A stretch of 24,423 nucleotides of DNA from Anaerolineales bacterium UBA3499 (GCA_002377585.1 DFQC01000003.1:1-24423); one strand, 5' to 3'. Shown: positions 14,407 through 23,587, numbered from the stretch's first letter. Notes: a model not told the origin generated them from the sequence alone. A program made the numbers and translations.

Positions 14407-16842
14407 ATGTCTGAAGCTCATATGATATTGCCTGTTACCGGAATGACTTGTGCTAATTGTGCTGCACTAATTGAAAGCGGATTGGATAAACTTCGGTACG
14501 TAGACAATGTTAGTGTAAATTTGGCTAGTGAAAGAGTGATGGTGCAGTATGACTGGAAGAAACTTTCTTTACTGGATTTGGTTGAAAATATTGAAGGGTC
14601 TGGCTATGGTGTGATAAAGAATAGCCTGAAAATTCGCGCCACTAATTTGATGGATGACAATGATGCAAGATCACTTGAAGATTATTTAATGAAATGTGAA
14701 GGTGTACTTAGTTGTGGAGTTAACTATGTGTCCGGGAATGTAACAGTGGAGTATGTGCCAACTGTTATTAGTGATAATGACCTCCAAAATGAAATTGCAG
14801 GTGCAGGCTTCAAATATATTGTAGATGACGGGCATGTGCATGACGCTCATGACGCTTCGCGTAAACAGGAGCTTGCAAAGCATAAACGACTGTTGCTTGT
14901 TGCGTCTATATTAACAGTTCCAATAATTGTCTTATCAATGCTAAGCAAAATGAGTTGGATAGCTGACAATACATACTTGGCTCAGTTGATGTCGTGGATT
15001 GTGGGTGTGCTTGCTGCTCCAGTTCAGTTTTATGTGGGATGGCCTTATTATGTGGCAGGTTATAAATCCATACGCAACAGATCAGCAAATATGGATGTGC
15101 TTGTGGCGGTCGGGTCTAGTGTTGCTTATATGTACAGTTTTTTGGTTTTGCTGGGGAATGTTTTGGGTTGGTATGGTCTAGGTGAGCATGTTTATTTTGA
15201 TACTTCAGCTGTAATAATCTTATTTGTGAGGATTGGTAAATATCTTGAATTGCAAACCAAAGGACGTGCTGCAGAGTCGATTACCAGATTGTTAGCTTTA
15301 CAGTCCACAACGGCTTGCGTAGTGTCTGATGATGGCGAGCGAGAGGTTGCAGGAAGCAAGGTGATTGTTGGAGATGTTATCTTGGTGCGTCCAGGCGAAC
15401 GAATTCCAGTAGATGGAATAGTGCTTACAGGTGAGTCCACTGTGGATGAATCTTTATTAACAGGTGAACCTTTAGATGTAACAAAGGTTCCTGGAGATAA
15501 AGTGATTGGTGCGACCATCAACCGGCGGGGAAGCTTTACCTTTCAGGCAACCCAAGTTGGGTCAGAGACAGTGCTGGCACAAATAATTGATGTTGTGGAA
15601 CGCACACAGGCATCTAAGGCTCCCATTCAAAATAATGTTGATAGAGTCTCGGCAGTATTTGTGCCAGGAGTGATCATGTTGGCGCTTCTAACTTTTGCGG
15701 GTTGGTTTTGGGTGGGTGAGTCTAGTTTCACTAGTGCGATGATAAACATGGTATCAGTGCTTGTAATAGCATGTCCATGCGCACTTGGATTGGCTACGCC
15801 TGCAGCAATTGTGGTAGGTGTAGGTATAGGTGCCGAGCAGGGTATATTGTTTCGTGATAGTGAGACATTGGAAAAAACTGCTAATATTTGTACGATGTTC
15901 CTGGATAAGACCGGTACGATTACTGTGGGACATACGACTGTTACAGATATCATAATATGGGCAGGTCAGTCCCAAATAAATAATGAAGATGATTTGTTAG
16001 AATTAGTGGCCTCGATCGAACAAAGCAGCGAGCATCCACTTGCACAAGCGATTGTCGGTGCAGCAACTCTTCGAGGTCTAAGCCTTAGAAAACCTATTGG
16101 TTTTAGAGCGGTTCCAGGCGCAGGTGTTCGCGCTGTTTTGGATAATAATAATGTGGTTGTAGGTAATAGACGAATTTTAGGCCCTAGCACTGTACTGTCA
16201 CATGAAGTTGAGGAGGCTATGACTGCCCTACAAATTCAGGCTAAGACAGCCGTGTTGGCGGCAATAAATGGTGTAGTTGTTGGAGTAATTGGACTTGCTG
16301 ACAAGATAAAGCCTACTTCTATAGAAGCTATTAGTGAATTACGTGCATCAAATATAGAATTACTAATGATTACTGGGGATAGTACTGCCACTGCAGGTGC
16401 GATTGCAAAAGAAGTGGGACTTGATCGAGTGCTGTCAGGATTGATGCCACTTGATAAAGCTAAAGTGGTCAGCACTTCTCAGAGCGAGAAATCTCTTGAT
16501 GGCTATGTGGCGATGGTAGGAGATGGTATTAATGATGCCGCTGCTCTTGCACAATCCGATGTTGGTATGGCAATAGGTACTGGTACTGATGTGGCGATGG
16601 AGTCTGCTGATATTACACTTGTTAGGGGCGACCTGCTAGCAGCAGTTAGTGCATTGAAATTATCCCGAGCTACTGTTAGTACCATCAGGCAGAATTTGTT
16701 CTGGGCTTTTTGCTATAATGTTTTATTGATTCCTGCTGCTGTGATGGGGGAGTTGCATCCAATGATGGCGGCAGCCGCAATGGCATTTAGCTCGGTTTTT
16801 GTGGTTGGAAATAGTCTTAGGCTTAAAAATATAAGGTTGTAA
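14407..16842 (+). CDS. copA: Cu+-exporting P1B-1-type ATPase
   Basis: An 811-aa heavy-metal pump. The N-terminus has one intact HMA domain (GMTCANC, Cys15 and Cys18) and a second HMA-like domain (about 75-138) whose CxxC is lost. A His/Asp-rich HVHDAHDASR stretch leads to TM1. Core motifs are actuator LTGEP (351-355), the CPC metal site in TM6 (456-458), phosphorylated Asp500 in DKTGT, SEHPLAQ (His543), TGDSTATA and GDGINDAAAL. The P1B-1 signature for Cu+ is complete: CPC, YN (770-771) and MAFSS (792-796). It exports cytosolic Cu+ at the expense of ATP. No CsoR or CueR gene or copper chaperone is adjacent. It lies 27 bp before the formate dehydrogenase operon on the same strand, so some read-through is possible. 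No Shine-Dalgarno at ATG 14407. Confidence 0.95.
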   Translation: MSEAHMILPVTGMTCANCAALIESGLDKLRYVDNVSVNLASERVMVQYDWKKLSLLDLVENIEGSGYGVIKNSLKIRATNLMDDNDARSLEDYLMKCEGVLSCGVNYVSGNVTVEYVPTVISDNDLQNEIAGAGFKYIVDDGHVHDAHDASRKQELAKHKRLLLVASILTVPIIVLSMLSKMSWIADNTYLAQLMSWIVGVLAAPVQFYVGWPYYVAGYKSIRNRSANMDVLVAVGSSVAYMYSFLVLLGNVLGWYGLGEHVYFDTSAVIILFVRIGKYLELQTKGRAAESITRLLALQSTTACVVSDDGEREVAGSKVIVGDVILVRPGERIPVDGIVLTGESTVDESLLTGEPLDVTKVPGDKVIGATINRRGSFTFQATQVGSETVLAQIIDVVERTQASKAPIQNNVDRVSAVFVPGVIMLALLTFAGWFWVGESSFTSAMINMVSVLVIACPCALGLATPAAIVVGVGIGAEQGILFRDSETLEKTANICTMFLDKTGTITVGHTTVTDIIIWAGQSQINNEDDLLELVASIEQSSEHPLAQAIVGAATLRGLSLRKPIGFRAVPGAGVRAVLDNNNVVVGNRRILGPSTVLSHEVEEAMTALQIQAKTAVLAAINGVVVGVIGLADKIKPTSIEAISELRASNIELLMITGDSTATAGAIAKEVGLDRVLSGLMPLDKAKVVSTSQSEKSLDGYVAMVGDGINDAAALAQSDVGMAIGTGTDVAMESADITLVRGDLLAAVSALKLSRATVSTIRQNLFWAFCYNVLLIPAAVMGELHPMMAAAAMAFSSVFVVGNSLRLKNIRL

Positions 16843-16864
16843 AAAATCATTAACTACCTGTAAT
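16837..16864 (+). promoter_or_regulatory. Weak candidate promoter of the formate operon
   Basis: TTGTAA (16837-16842, overlapping the end of the ATPase gene) and TGTAAT (16859-16864) are 16 bp apart, and the -10 ends 5 nt before the GTG start. Each hexamer matches the consensus only partly, so transcription may also enter from the ATPase gene. Confidence 0.22.
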
Positions 16865-16869
16865 TTACT

Positions 16870-18606
16870 GTGGAAAAAGAACGCTTTTACAAACAACCAG
16901 ATGATCAGGAACTTCTTGATATTATCGCTCCATTTGCTGTTGAAGGGCGTCCAGGTTTGCTGCCGGCACTCCACGCAGCTCAGGAAGTATATGGGTGGAT
17001 ATCGGAGTCCGTAGCGGAAGCTATTGGGCGCGCACTTCAAGTTCCTTTGGCAGATGTATTTGGTGTGATTGATTTTTATACAATGTTATACAGTAAGCCA
17101 GTGGGACGTACGATTGTACGAGTGTGCGCTGACCCTAGTTGTTCTATTGCCGGTGCTAAGGAAGTTTTGGATAGCGCATGCGAATATTTGGGTGTCAAAC
17201 CTGATGAAACAACTGAGGATGGAGAATGGACAATTGAAAGTACCACTTGCCTTGGGTTATGTGACCATGCTCCAGCAGCCTTAGTTGGAGATTCAGCATT
17301 AGCATCGTTAGATCCGGATGGTGTTGAACAGTGGCTTGGGTTAGATGCAAAGCGTCCAACAAGCGTAATCGATGGTGATATTCGTGTTTTAACAAGAGAC
17401 TGCGGTGGGATAAACCCTATAAGCTTAGAAGTTTATCGATCGCGAGGTGGATACTTGGCACTATTAAAAGCGTGCGAGGAAGGCGCTCCTGGCGATGTTA
17501 TAAAAGAAGTCAAAGACTCAGGTTTGGTTGGTCGAGGGGGCGCAGCTTTCCCTACTGGTTACAAATGGGAGAGCGCATCAGGTGCGGTTGGTCAACCGAA
17601 ATATGTTGTATGCAATGCAGACGAGTCTGAGCCTGGGACTTTTAAGGATCGTGTGCTAATGGAGGATAATCCCCACCAAGTGCTTGAGGGAATGTTGCTA
17701 GCTGGCTATGCAATAGAAGCGCAAAAAGGCTATTTTTATGTGAGAGGTGAATATTCGAAGGCCGTCGAGATAATTAGTAAAGCTATTGATGAGGCGCGAT
17801 GTGCTGGATTCATAGGTAGCAACATTTGTGGAATTGGGTGGGATTTTGATATTGAGGTGCGAGTAGGTGCTGGTGCTTATATATGTGGTGAGGAGACAGC
17901 CTTGTTTGAGTCAATAGAAGGTAAAAGAGGGTTTCCACGTATAAAGCCACCTTTCCCCACTACACATGGGCTTTTTAACAAACCTACTGTAGTTAATAAT
18001 GTTGAAACTTTGTGTAACATTCCAATGATTATACGTGAGGGAGCTGATCAGTTTAGAAGTTATGGTACTGACAAGTCTCCGGGACCAAAGCTATTCTGTC
18101 TCTCGGGTGATGTAATGAGGCCAGGTCTTTATGAGGTGCCTTTCGGAGTCACACTTAGGCATATGATTGAGGATCTTGCTGGCGGGGTAAAGGGTGGTGC
18201 TCTGCAAGCAATATTGGTAGGAGGAGCCGCTGGCGCTTTTGCTACAAGTGAGGATCTGGATGTACCATTGACATTTGAGGATTTGCGTGATGCAAATTTA
18301 CCTCTTGGTTCGGGCGTACTCATGGTTTTTAACGAAACGCGGCAAATACAGAAAATACTTAGTGAGCTTGCATATTTCTTTGCGCATGAATCATGTGGTA
18401 AGTGTTATCCTTGCCAGTTAGGAACACAAAGACAATATGAAATACTTGACAGAGTAGTGCGAGGCACAGTGAAAAGTGGAGATAAAAAGCGATTGCTTGA
18501 TGTGGGATGGACCATGACTGATGCGTCGTTATGTGGACTTGGGCAAACCGCAGCGACTGCCGTAATTAGTGCGATGGATAAGTGGCCTGATCTGATTGAG
18601 GAGTAA
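16870..18606 (+). CDS. NAD-linked formate dehydrogenase, fused NuoE-NuoF electron-transfer subunit
   Basis: One 578-aa chain combines two complex-I modules. Residues 1 to about 160 are NuoE-like: a helical start, then a thioredoxin-like [2Fe-2S] domain with C86-x4-C91 and C127-x3-C131. Residues about 175-575 are NuoF-like: GLVGRGGAAFPTGYKW (218-233) and NADESEPGTFKDR for FMN and NAD(H), GAGAYICGEETAL, and the [4Fe-4S] ligands ESCGKCYPC (Cys509, 512, 515) plus Cys555 in LCGLGQ. It passes electrons between the Fe-S relay and NAD+. The GTG start at 16870 gives MEKERFYKQP; no better ATG exists before the NuoE fold. The next gene follows after 10 bp, and a formate dehydrogenase catalytic subunit lies downstream, which identifies the complex. 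NADH oxidation or hydrogenase function is excluded by that neighbour. Confidence 0.9.
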   Translation: MEKERFYKQPDDQELLDIIAPFAVEGRPGLLPALHAAQEVYGWISESVAEAIGRALQVPLADVFGVIDFYTMLYSKPVGRTIVRVCADPSCSIAGAKEVLDSACEYLGVKPDETTEDGEWTIESTTCLGLCDHAPAALVGDSALASLDPDGVEQWLGLDAKRPTSVIDGDIRVLTRDCGGINPISLEVYRSRGGYLALLKACEEGAPGDVIKEVKDSGLVGRGGAAFPTGYKWESASGAVGQPKYVVCNADESEPGTFKDRVLMEDNPHQVLEGMLLAGYAIEAQKGYFYVRGEYSKAVEIISKAIDEARCAGFIGSNICGIGWDFDIEVRVGAGAYICGEETALFESIEGKRGFPRIKPPFPTTHGLFNKPTVVNNVETLCNIPMIIREGADQFRSYGTDKSPGPKLFCLSGDVMRPGLYEVPFGVTLRHMIEDLAGGVKGGALQAILVGGAAGAFATSEDLDVPLTFEDLRDANLPLGSGVLMVFNETRQIQKILSELAYFFAHESCGKCYPCQLGTQRQYEILDRVVRGTVKSGDKKRLLDVGWTMTDASLCGLGQTAATAVISAMDKWPDLIEE

Positions 18607-18616
18607 AATATTAACG

Positions 18617-19342
18617 ATGGGCAACGATATAACTTTGACTATTGACGGTGAACGGGTTAGTGTTCCCGAAGGCACTACATTGCTTGAGGCAGCAGGGAAG
18701 TGTGGTGCTAACGTGCCTACTATATGTTATCACGAGCACTGTACTTCATATGGATTGTGCCGTCTATGTGTTGTTGAGGTCGAAGGTCAGCGAGTTTTGG
18801 CCGCGGCTTGTGTTGCAATAGCTCAGTCAGATATGATGATAAGTACTGCTAGCGAACGGGTTATGCGTGCTCGTAAAACTATACTAGAAATGTTAGATTC
18901 AGCTATCGATTTAAGTGAGTCTCCTGAGATTGAGGATCAGCTGAATGCTTATGGCGCTGAGAAGGAACGGTTTCCTGAAGGGTGGAAACGTGATTGTGAA
19001 GTTATTGATGATAATCCAATGTTTATACGCGATTACTCGCAGTGTATATTGTGCTGGCGGTGCGTTCAGGTTTGTGCAGAGGATGCACAATATTCTTATG
19101 CGATTAACTTTAGTGGACGAGGACATGAAACTAGTATTAGCACTTTTTACGATCAGGATTTGACTTCATCTAGCTGCGTCTTTTGTGGGCAATGTGTGGG
19201 TGTTTGTCCTACTGGCGCACTTAAGCCTAAACGTGAATGGTTGCTAGAAACTGGATATGCTCAGCATGAAATTATAGAACTCACTCAATCTAAGAGGCGT
19301 AAGAAGAAACGTAGGCAAGAAAGGCCTTATCAAACTGGATAG
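18617..19342 (+). CDS. Formate dehydrogenase Fe-S subunit (short NuoG-like / ferredoxin-like)
   Basis: The 241 aa resemble the N-terminal iron-sulfur part of NuoG. A [2Fe-2S] ferredoxin domain has Cys37, Cys48, Cys51 and Cys65. A pair of [4Fe-4S] sites follows: C143ILCWRC-VQVC153 and C187VFCGQC-VGVC197. The intermediate HxxxCxxC cluster of true NuoG is missing. The C-terminus is very basic (KRRKKKRRQERP, 227-238) with no cluster. The protein wires the molybdopterin subunit to the NuoEF flavin site. The molybdopterin domain that NuoG and one-piece FdhA would carry next is encoded as the separate following gene, 16 bp away. ATG 18617 is chosen over TTG 18596, which overlaps the upstream stop; GAGGAG (18598-18603) lies 13 nt before it. 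Confidence 0.9.
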   Translation: MGNDITLTIDGERVSVPEGTTLLEAAGKCGANVPTICYHEHCTSYGLCRLCVVEVEGQRVLAAACVAIAQSDMMISTASERVMRARKTILEMLDSAIDLSESPEIEDQLNAYGAEKERFPEGWKRDCEVIDDNPMFIRDYSQCILCWRCVQVCAEDAQYSYAINFSGRGHETSISTFYDQDLTSSSCVFCGQCVGVCPTGALKPKREWLLETGYAQHEIIELTQSKRRKKKRRQERPYQTG

Positions 19343-19358
19343 TGATGATGGTGTTAAT

Positions 19359-21527
19359 ATGACAATCTTACAGAATAGTAGGATGGTGACAACAACCTGT
19401 CCGTATTGTGGGGTCGGGTGTGGTCTAGATTTGCATATAAAAGACGATTATATCTATCGCGTGACTTCGGATTTTAATAATGTGGTGAATCAGGGTAATT
19501 TATGTGTGAAGGGACGTTTTGGTTATGATTATATTTATAGTGACAGACGAATAACTTCACCAATGATTAGAAAAGAACCCCAAGAAGCCGGTAAACGCAA
19601 GCAAGCATTTGACGTTGCGGAATGGGTAGAAGTTTCTTGGGACGAAGCGCTTAATTACGTAACCACGCGTTTGGTAGAAATACATCAGCGTGATGGGGCC
19701 AATGCTCTAGCGGTTTACTGTTGTGCAAAAGCCTCGAATGAAGATAATTATTTGCTTCAAAAGTTGTTTAGATCTGTGTTTCGCACAAATAATGTTGATC
19801 ATTGTACTAGACTATGTCATGCAGGTTCAGTTGTGGCTCTTCAAATGGCTATTGGGTCAGCCGCAATGAGTAACACAGCTGCTGAAGTGATTAAAAGCGA
19901 TTGTTTCATAGTGACTGGGTCAAACACTCCAGAAAATCATCCTATTATCGCTTTGCAAATGAAGGCAGCCGTAGAGAAATATGGTGCAAAGCTCATTGTT
20001 ATAGACCCACGCCAACTGGAGTTATGTGATTATGCGGCACTTTGGCTACCGTTGAAGCCAGGTACAAACGTGCCTGTATTCACTGCGATGGCAAATGTCA
20101 TTATTAATGAAGGATTAATAAATACTGGGTTTATTACGGATCGCACAGAAGGTTTTGATGAGTTCAAGAAATCTGTGCAAGAATTTACACCAGAATATGC
20201 TGAAAGTATTTCAGGGGTAAAGCGGGACCTTATAGTTAAGGCAGCGCGAATGTATGCTGAGGCCCAACGAGGCGCAATATATTGGGGAATGGGTATATCA
20301 CAGTTAGCACATGGGACGTCTAGTGCACTAGGATTGGTTCATCTAGCATTGTTGACTGGTCATATTGGAAGTGAAGGTACGGGGCTAAATCCATTACGGG
20401 GACAGAACAATGTACAGGGTGCATCTGATATGGGATGTATGCCTTACCACTATCCTGGATATATGGAAGTAGACAAAAAGGAGAACGCATCAAAGTGGGA
20501 AGATTTGTGGAATTTGGAATCAGGCAGCCTGAATCTTGAAAAAGGTTTGACTACAACTGAGATATTGTCGAACGTTGGTGAAGGGGGAGTAAGAGCACTA
20601 TATATTATGGGTGAAAATCCCATGATGACAGAACCGAATCTTAATAAAACACGAAAACATATGGAGGAATTGGAGCTTCTTGTGGCTCAAGATTTATTTA
20701 TAAATGAGTCCGGAGCATATGCTGATGTGTTTTTGCCGGCAACTTCCTGGGCGGAGAAGGACGGCACGTTTACTAATACCGACAGGAGAGTGCAACGCGT
20801 TCGAAAGGCAATAGAGCCGATTGGTCAAGTGCGTGGCGATTGGGAGATAATATGTGATATAGCTAAAAGAGCAGAAGAGTTGTTAGGTAGGTCGAGGTCT
20901 ACATTTTGGAGTTATAACGATCCAGAGGAGATTTTGCAGGAAATGGGACGAGTTGTGCCTGAATATAGAGGTATTTCGTATAAAAGGATAGATAAAATTG
21001 GATTGCAAACCCCAGTATTGGATAACAAACATCCTGGGACTCCATTTTTGTTTGACAAAACCTTCCCCTCTGGTAGAGCTAAATTTTTTCCGTTAAAGTA
21101 TGTTCCAGTGCATGAGCAACCTGATGATGAATACCCATTCATACTAACTACTGGTCGTTTGTTAGAACATTGGCACGGCGGGACTATGACTCGGAATTCC
21201 AAGTTGGATGATCTATATCCTGAGGCAAGAGTAGATGTACATCCTATAGATGCGGTGCGTATGGGCTTAGATGATGGTGATGCAGTTGAAGTGGGTTCCA
21301 GGAGGGGAAAGGTTGTTCTCCGAGCAAGCGTAACAAAAAAAACAAGCCCTGGAGTTGTATTTATCCCTATGCATTTTGTAGAAGCAGCGGCTAACTTACT
21401 TACAATTGATGCTTTGGATCCTCAGGCTAAAATACCCGAATTCAAAGCATGTGCAGTTAGTATTAAACGAGTAGACAAAGAACTTTTACCAGATCGCACA
21501 GTAAGATTAGATAGAGGTAGGTGGTAG
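19359..21527 (+). CDS. fdhA: Formate dehydrogenase catalytic (molybdopterin) subunit, Cys type
   Basis: The 722-aa bis-MGD oxidoreductase catalyses formate to CO2 and is probably reversible. The N-terminal [4Fe-4S] ligands are CPYCGVGC (Cys14, 17, 21) and GNLCVKGR (Cys49). The metal ligand is Cys153 followed by His154 in DHCTRLCHAGSV; it is encoded by TGT at 19815-19817, not TGA, so this is not a selenoenzyme. Cofactor-binding blocks GSNTPENHPI, HLALLTGHIG, LRGQNNVQGASDMG and the C-terminal GRLLEHWHGGTMTRNS are present, and the chain is full length. No twin-arginine signal precedes the cluster, so it is cytoplasmic. ATG 19359 and a second ATG at 19383 are both possible. Mo versus W cannot be read. 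The FdhD sulfurtransferase is not in the window. The formate-THF ligase gene follows. Confidence 0.94.
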   Translation: MTILQNSRMVTTTCPYCGVGCGLDLHIKDDYIYRVTSDFNNVVNQGNLCVKGRFGYDYIYSDRRITSPMIRKEPQEAGKRKQAFDVAEWVEVSWDEALNYVTTRLVEIHQRDGANALAVYCCAKASNEDNYLLQKLFRSVFRTNNVDHCTRLCHAGSVVALQMAIGSAAMSNTAAEVIKSDCFIVTGSNTPENHPIIALQMKAAVEKYGAKLIVIDPRQLELCDYAALWLPLKPGTNVPVFTAMANVIINEGLINTGFITDRTEGFDEFKKSVQEFTPEYAESISGVKRDLIVKAARMYAEAQRGAIYWGMGISQLAHGTSSALGLVHLALLTGHIGSEGTGLNPLRGQNNVQGASDMGCMPYHYPGYMEVDKKENASKWEDLWNLESGSLNLEKGLTTTEILSNVGEGGVRALYIMGENPMMTEPNLNKTRKHMEELELLVAQDLFINESGAYADVFLPATSWAEKDGTFTNTDRRVQRVRKAIEPIGQVRGDWEIICDIAKRAEELLGRSRSTFWSYNDPEEILQEMGRVVPEYRGISYKRIDKIGLQTPVLDNKHPGTPFLFDKTFPSGRAKFFPLKYVPVHEQPDDEYPFILTTGRLLEHWHGGTMTRNSKLDDLYPEARVDVHPIDAVRMGLDDGDAVEVGSRRGKVVLRASVTKKTSPGVVFIPMHFVEAAANLLTIDALDPQAKIPEFKACAVSIKRVDKELLPDRTVRLDRGRW

Positions 21528-21569
21528 CCTGCTTCCTAAAACCTATGTATAGTCTGGTGTTTACTAAGA

Positions 21570-23480
21570 ATGGAGTCAATGATGCAAAGAAAATTAACTA
21601 AATTGTTGTCACCTGTACCTAATGACATTGATATTGCCCAAGCTATCGATCCATTACCAATTACTGAGGTTGCTGCTGGGATTGGTTTAAGTCCAGATGA
21701 ATTGGTGCTATATGGTAATCATAAGGCCAAGGTAAAGCTTGCTGTGAAAGAGCGATTATCTAATCAGGCAAATGGAAATTATGTTGATGTTACTGCTATT
21801 ACACCTACTCCGCTTGGAGAAGGCAAGACTACAACCACAGTGGGTTTGTGTCAGGCTCTTGGTGCACACTTGGGGAAAAAAGTAATCACATGTATACGAC
21901 AGCCCAGTCAAGGGCCTACATTTGGAATAAAAGGTGGGGCTGCTGGTGGTGGCTATAGTCAAGTGATCCCTATGGAAGAATTCAATTTGCATATGACGGG
22001 AGATATACATGCTATCACTGCGGCAAATAACCTGTTAGCAGCAGCTATCGATGCACGAATGTTTCATGAATCAACGCAAAGTGATGACGCATTGTTTGGG
22101 AGATTGTGTCCACCTGATGGTGAAGGGGAGAGGAAATTTTCATCTGTCATGCTTAGACGGCTTGAAAAGCTCGGTATAAACAAGATGGACCCCAATGAAT
22201 TGACCGAGGAAGAACGAAGGAGGTTTGTGCGACTCGATATTGATCCGGATAGCGTCACTTGGCAACGTGTTTTAGATGTTAATGATAGATTTTTACGTCG
22301 GATTACTGTTGGAGAAGGGCCCAAGGAAAAAGGAAGAACAAGGCAAACTGGATTTGATATTACTGTTGCGAGTGAAATTATGGCTATCTTAGCCTTGACC
22401 ACCGATTTGGCTGATATGCGAGAGAGATTGGGCAGTATGGTTATTGGAACAAATACTGATGAGGTGCCAATAACTGCTGATGATCTAGGTGTTGGTGGTG
22501 CGTTAACCGTGCTGATGAAAGATGCCATAATGCCAACATTGATGCAGACTTTAGAAGGTACTCCTGCTTTAGTACATGCAGGTCCATTCGCAAATATTGC
22601 TCATGGCAATTCATCAATTGTTGCAGATCAAATTGCGCTTAAATTAGTTGGCCACGATGGTTATGTCGTGACTGAATCTGGGTTTGGGGCTGATATAGGT
22701 ATGGAGAAGTTCTTTAATATCAAATGTAGATATAGTGGTCTAATACCTAATGCGGTAGTGCTTGTTGCAACAATTCGCGCTTTAAAAATGCATGGAGGCG
22801 GTCCGACAGTTAGTGCAGGTAAGCCATTGGATTTGGCATATCAAACCGAGAATTTAGAATTGCTTGAGATTGGATGTGCAAATATGGTTGCACACATAAA
22901 AAACGCACTGCGATTTGGCGTGCCGGTTGTTGTAGCAGTCAATAGATTCAAGGATGATACCGACGCAGAAGTAGATTTGGTGCGTAGTATCGCGTTGGAG
23001 GCAGGTGCGGAGGATGCAGTGATGTCTAATCACTGGGCGGAGGGTGGTGCTGGTGCAATAAAACTTGGTGAAGCAGTAATGAAAGCATGCAATAGTCCAG
23101 CTAATTTTAGCTTTTTGTATCAATTAGAAATGCCAATAAAAGAAAAGATTGAGTTGATAGCCCGTGAAATTTATGGGGCAGATGGTGTTGAATATAGTTT
23201 GGAAGCTGAGCAGAAGATAAATTTGTATGAAAGAAGCGGTTTTGGAGATTTGCCCATCTGTATGGCTAAGACACATCTAAGTCTAAGTCATGATCCTTCA
23301 CAAAAAGGTGTTCCTACGGGCTTCATGCTTCCTATACGGGATATCAGGGCTAGTGTAGGTGCGGGTTTTCTATATCCATTGGTTGGTGCAATGAGTACTA
23401 TGCCTGGGTTACCTACGAGACCAGCATATTATGACATTGACGTTGATCCGCAAACTGGCACTGTGATAGGGTTATCTTAG
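21570..23480 (+). CDS. fhs: Formate-tetrahydrofolate ligase
   Basis: The enzyme makes 10-formyl-THF from formate, THF and ATP. Signature blocks are the P-loop TPTPLGEGKTTTT (78-90), QPSQGPTFGIKGGAAGGGYSQVIPMEEFN, HMTGDIHAI with NLLAAAIDAR, EIMAILALTTDLADMRERL, FANIAHGNSS, VTESGFGADIGMEKF and PGLPTRPAY at the C-terminus. At 636 aa it is longer than the 555-560 aa usual in clostridia; extra sequence is seen around residues 165-250, resembling the long forms of eukaryotic C1-THF synthase. It follows the formate dehydrogenase catalytic gene after 42 bp, in the same direction, tying formate oxidation and formate assimilation in one operon. ATG 21570 is used; ATG 21582, six nt after GGAG, is a realistic alternative that would remove four residues. 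Confidence 0.95.
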   Translation: MESMMQRKLTKLLSPVPNDIDIAQAIDPLPITEVAAGIGLSPDELVLYGNHKAKVKLAVKERLSNQANGNYVDVTAITPTPLGEGKTTTTVGLCQALGAHLGKKVITCIRQPSQGPTFGIKGGAAGGGYSQVIPMEEFNLHMTGDIHAITAANNLLAAAIDARMFHESTQSDDALFGRLCPPDGEGERKFSSVMLRRLEKLGINKMDPNELTEEERRRFVRLDIDPDSVTWQRVLDVNDRFLRRITVGEGPKEKGRTRQTGFDITVASEIMAILALTTDLADMRERLGSMVIGTNTDEVPITADDLGVGGALTVLMKDAIMPTLMQTLEGTPALVHAGPFANIAHGNSSIVADQIALKLVGHDGYVVTESGFGADIGMEKFFNIKCRYSGLIPNAVVLVATIRALKMHGGGPTVSAGKPLDLAYQTENLELLEIGCANMVAHIKNALRFGVPVVVAVNRFKDDTDAEVDLVRSIALEAGAEDAVMSNHWAEGGAGAIKLGEAVMKACNSPANFSFLYQLEMPIKEKIELIAREIYGADGVEYSLEAEQKINLYERSGFGDLPICMAKTHLSLSHDPSQKGVPTGFMLPIRDIRASVGAGFLYPLVGAMSTMPGLPTRPAYYDIDVDPQTGTVIGLS

Positions 23481-23587
23481 GTTAGTCTGAAGGGACATTC
23501 CTTGTGCGCTACAAAATGATTGTTGATTTATGTGTTTGCAGATAATGGTTGATGCCAAATGTAAGCCAGGAATTGTTCAGGCATAAG

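Noticed and set aside
15192..15521. 109-codon minus-strand frame within copA
   Set aside because: It is antisense to the conserved actuator-domain region of the ATPase and shows no independent features.
19815..19817. Possible selenocysteine at the formate dehydrogenase active site
   Set aside because: The codon is TGT (Cys), not TGA, and the frame is open throughout, so no SECIS element is needed.
22064..22528. 154-codon open frame on the minus strand
   Set aside because: It is antisense to the conserved formate-THF ligase core, with Ser/Pro-rich low-quality composition and no ribosome site considered convincing.
23490..23503. Hairpin AAGG-GACATT-CCTT after the ligase gene as a terminator
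   Set aside because: The stem is only 4 bp and is followed by GTGCGC rather than a T-run.
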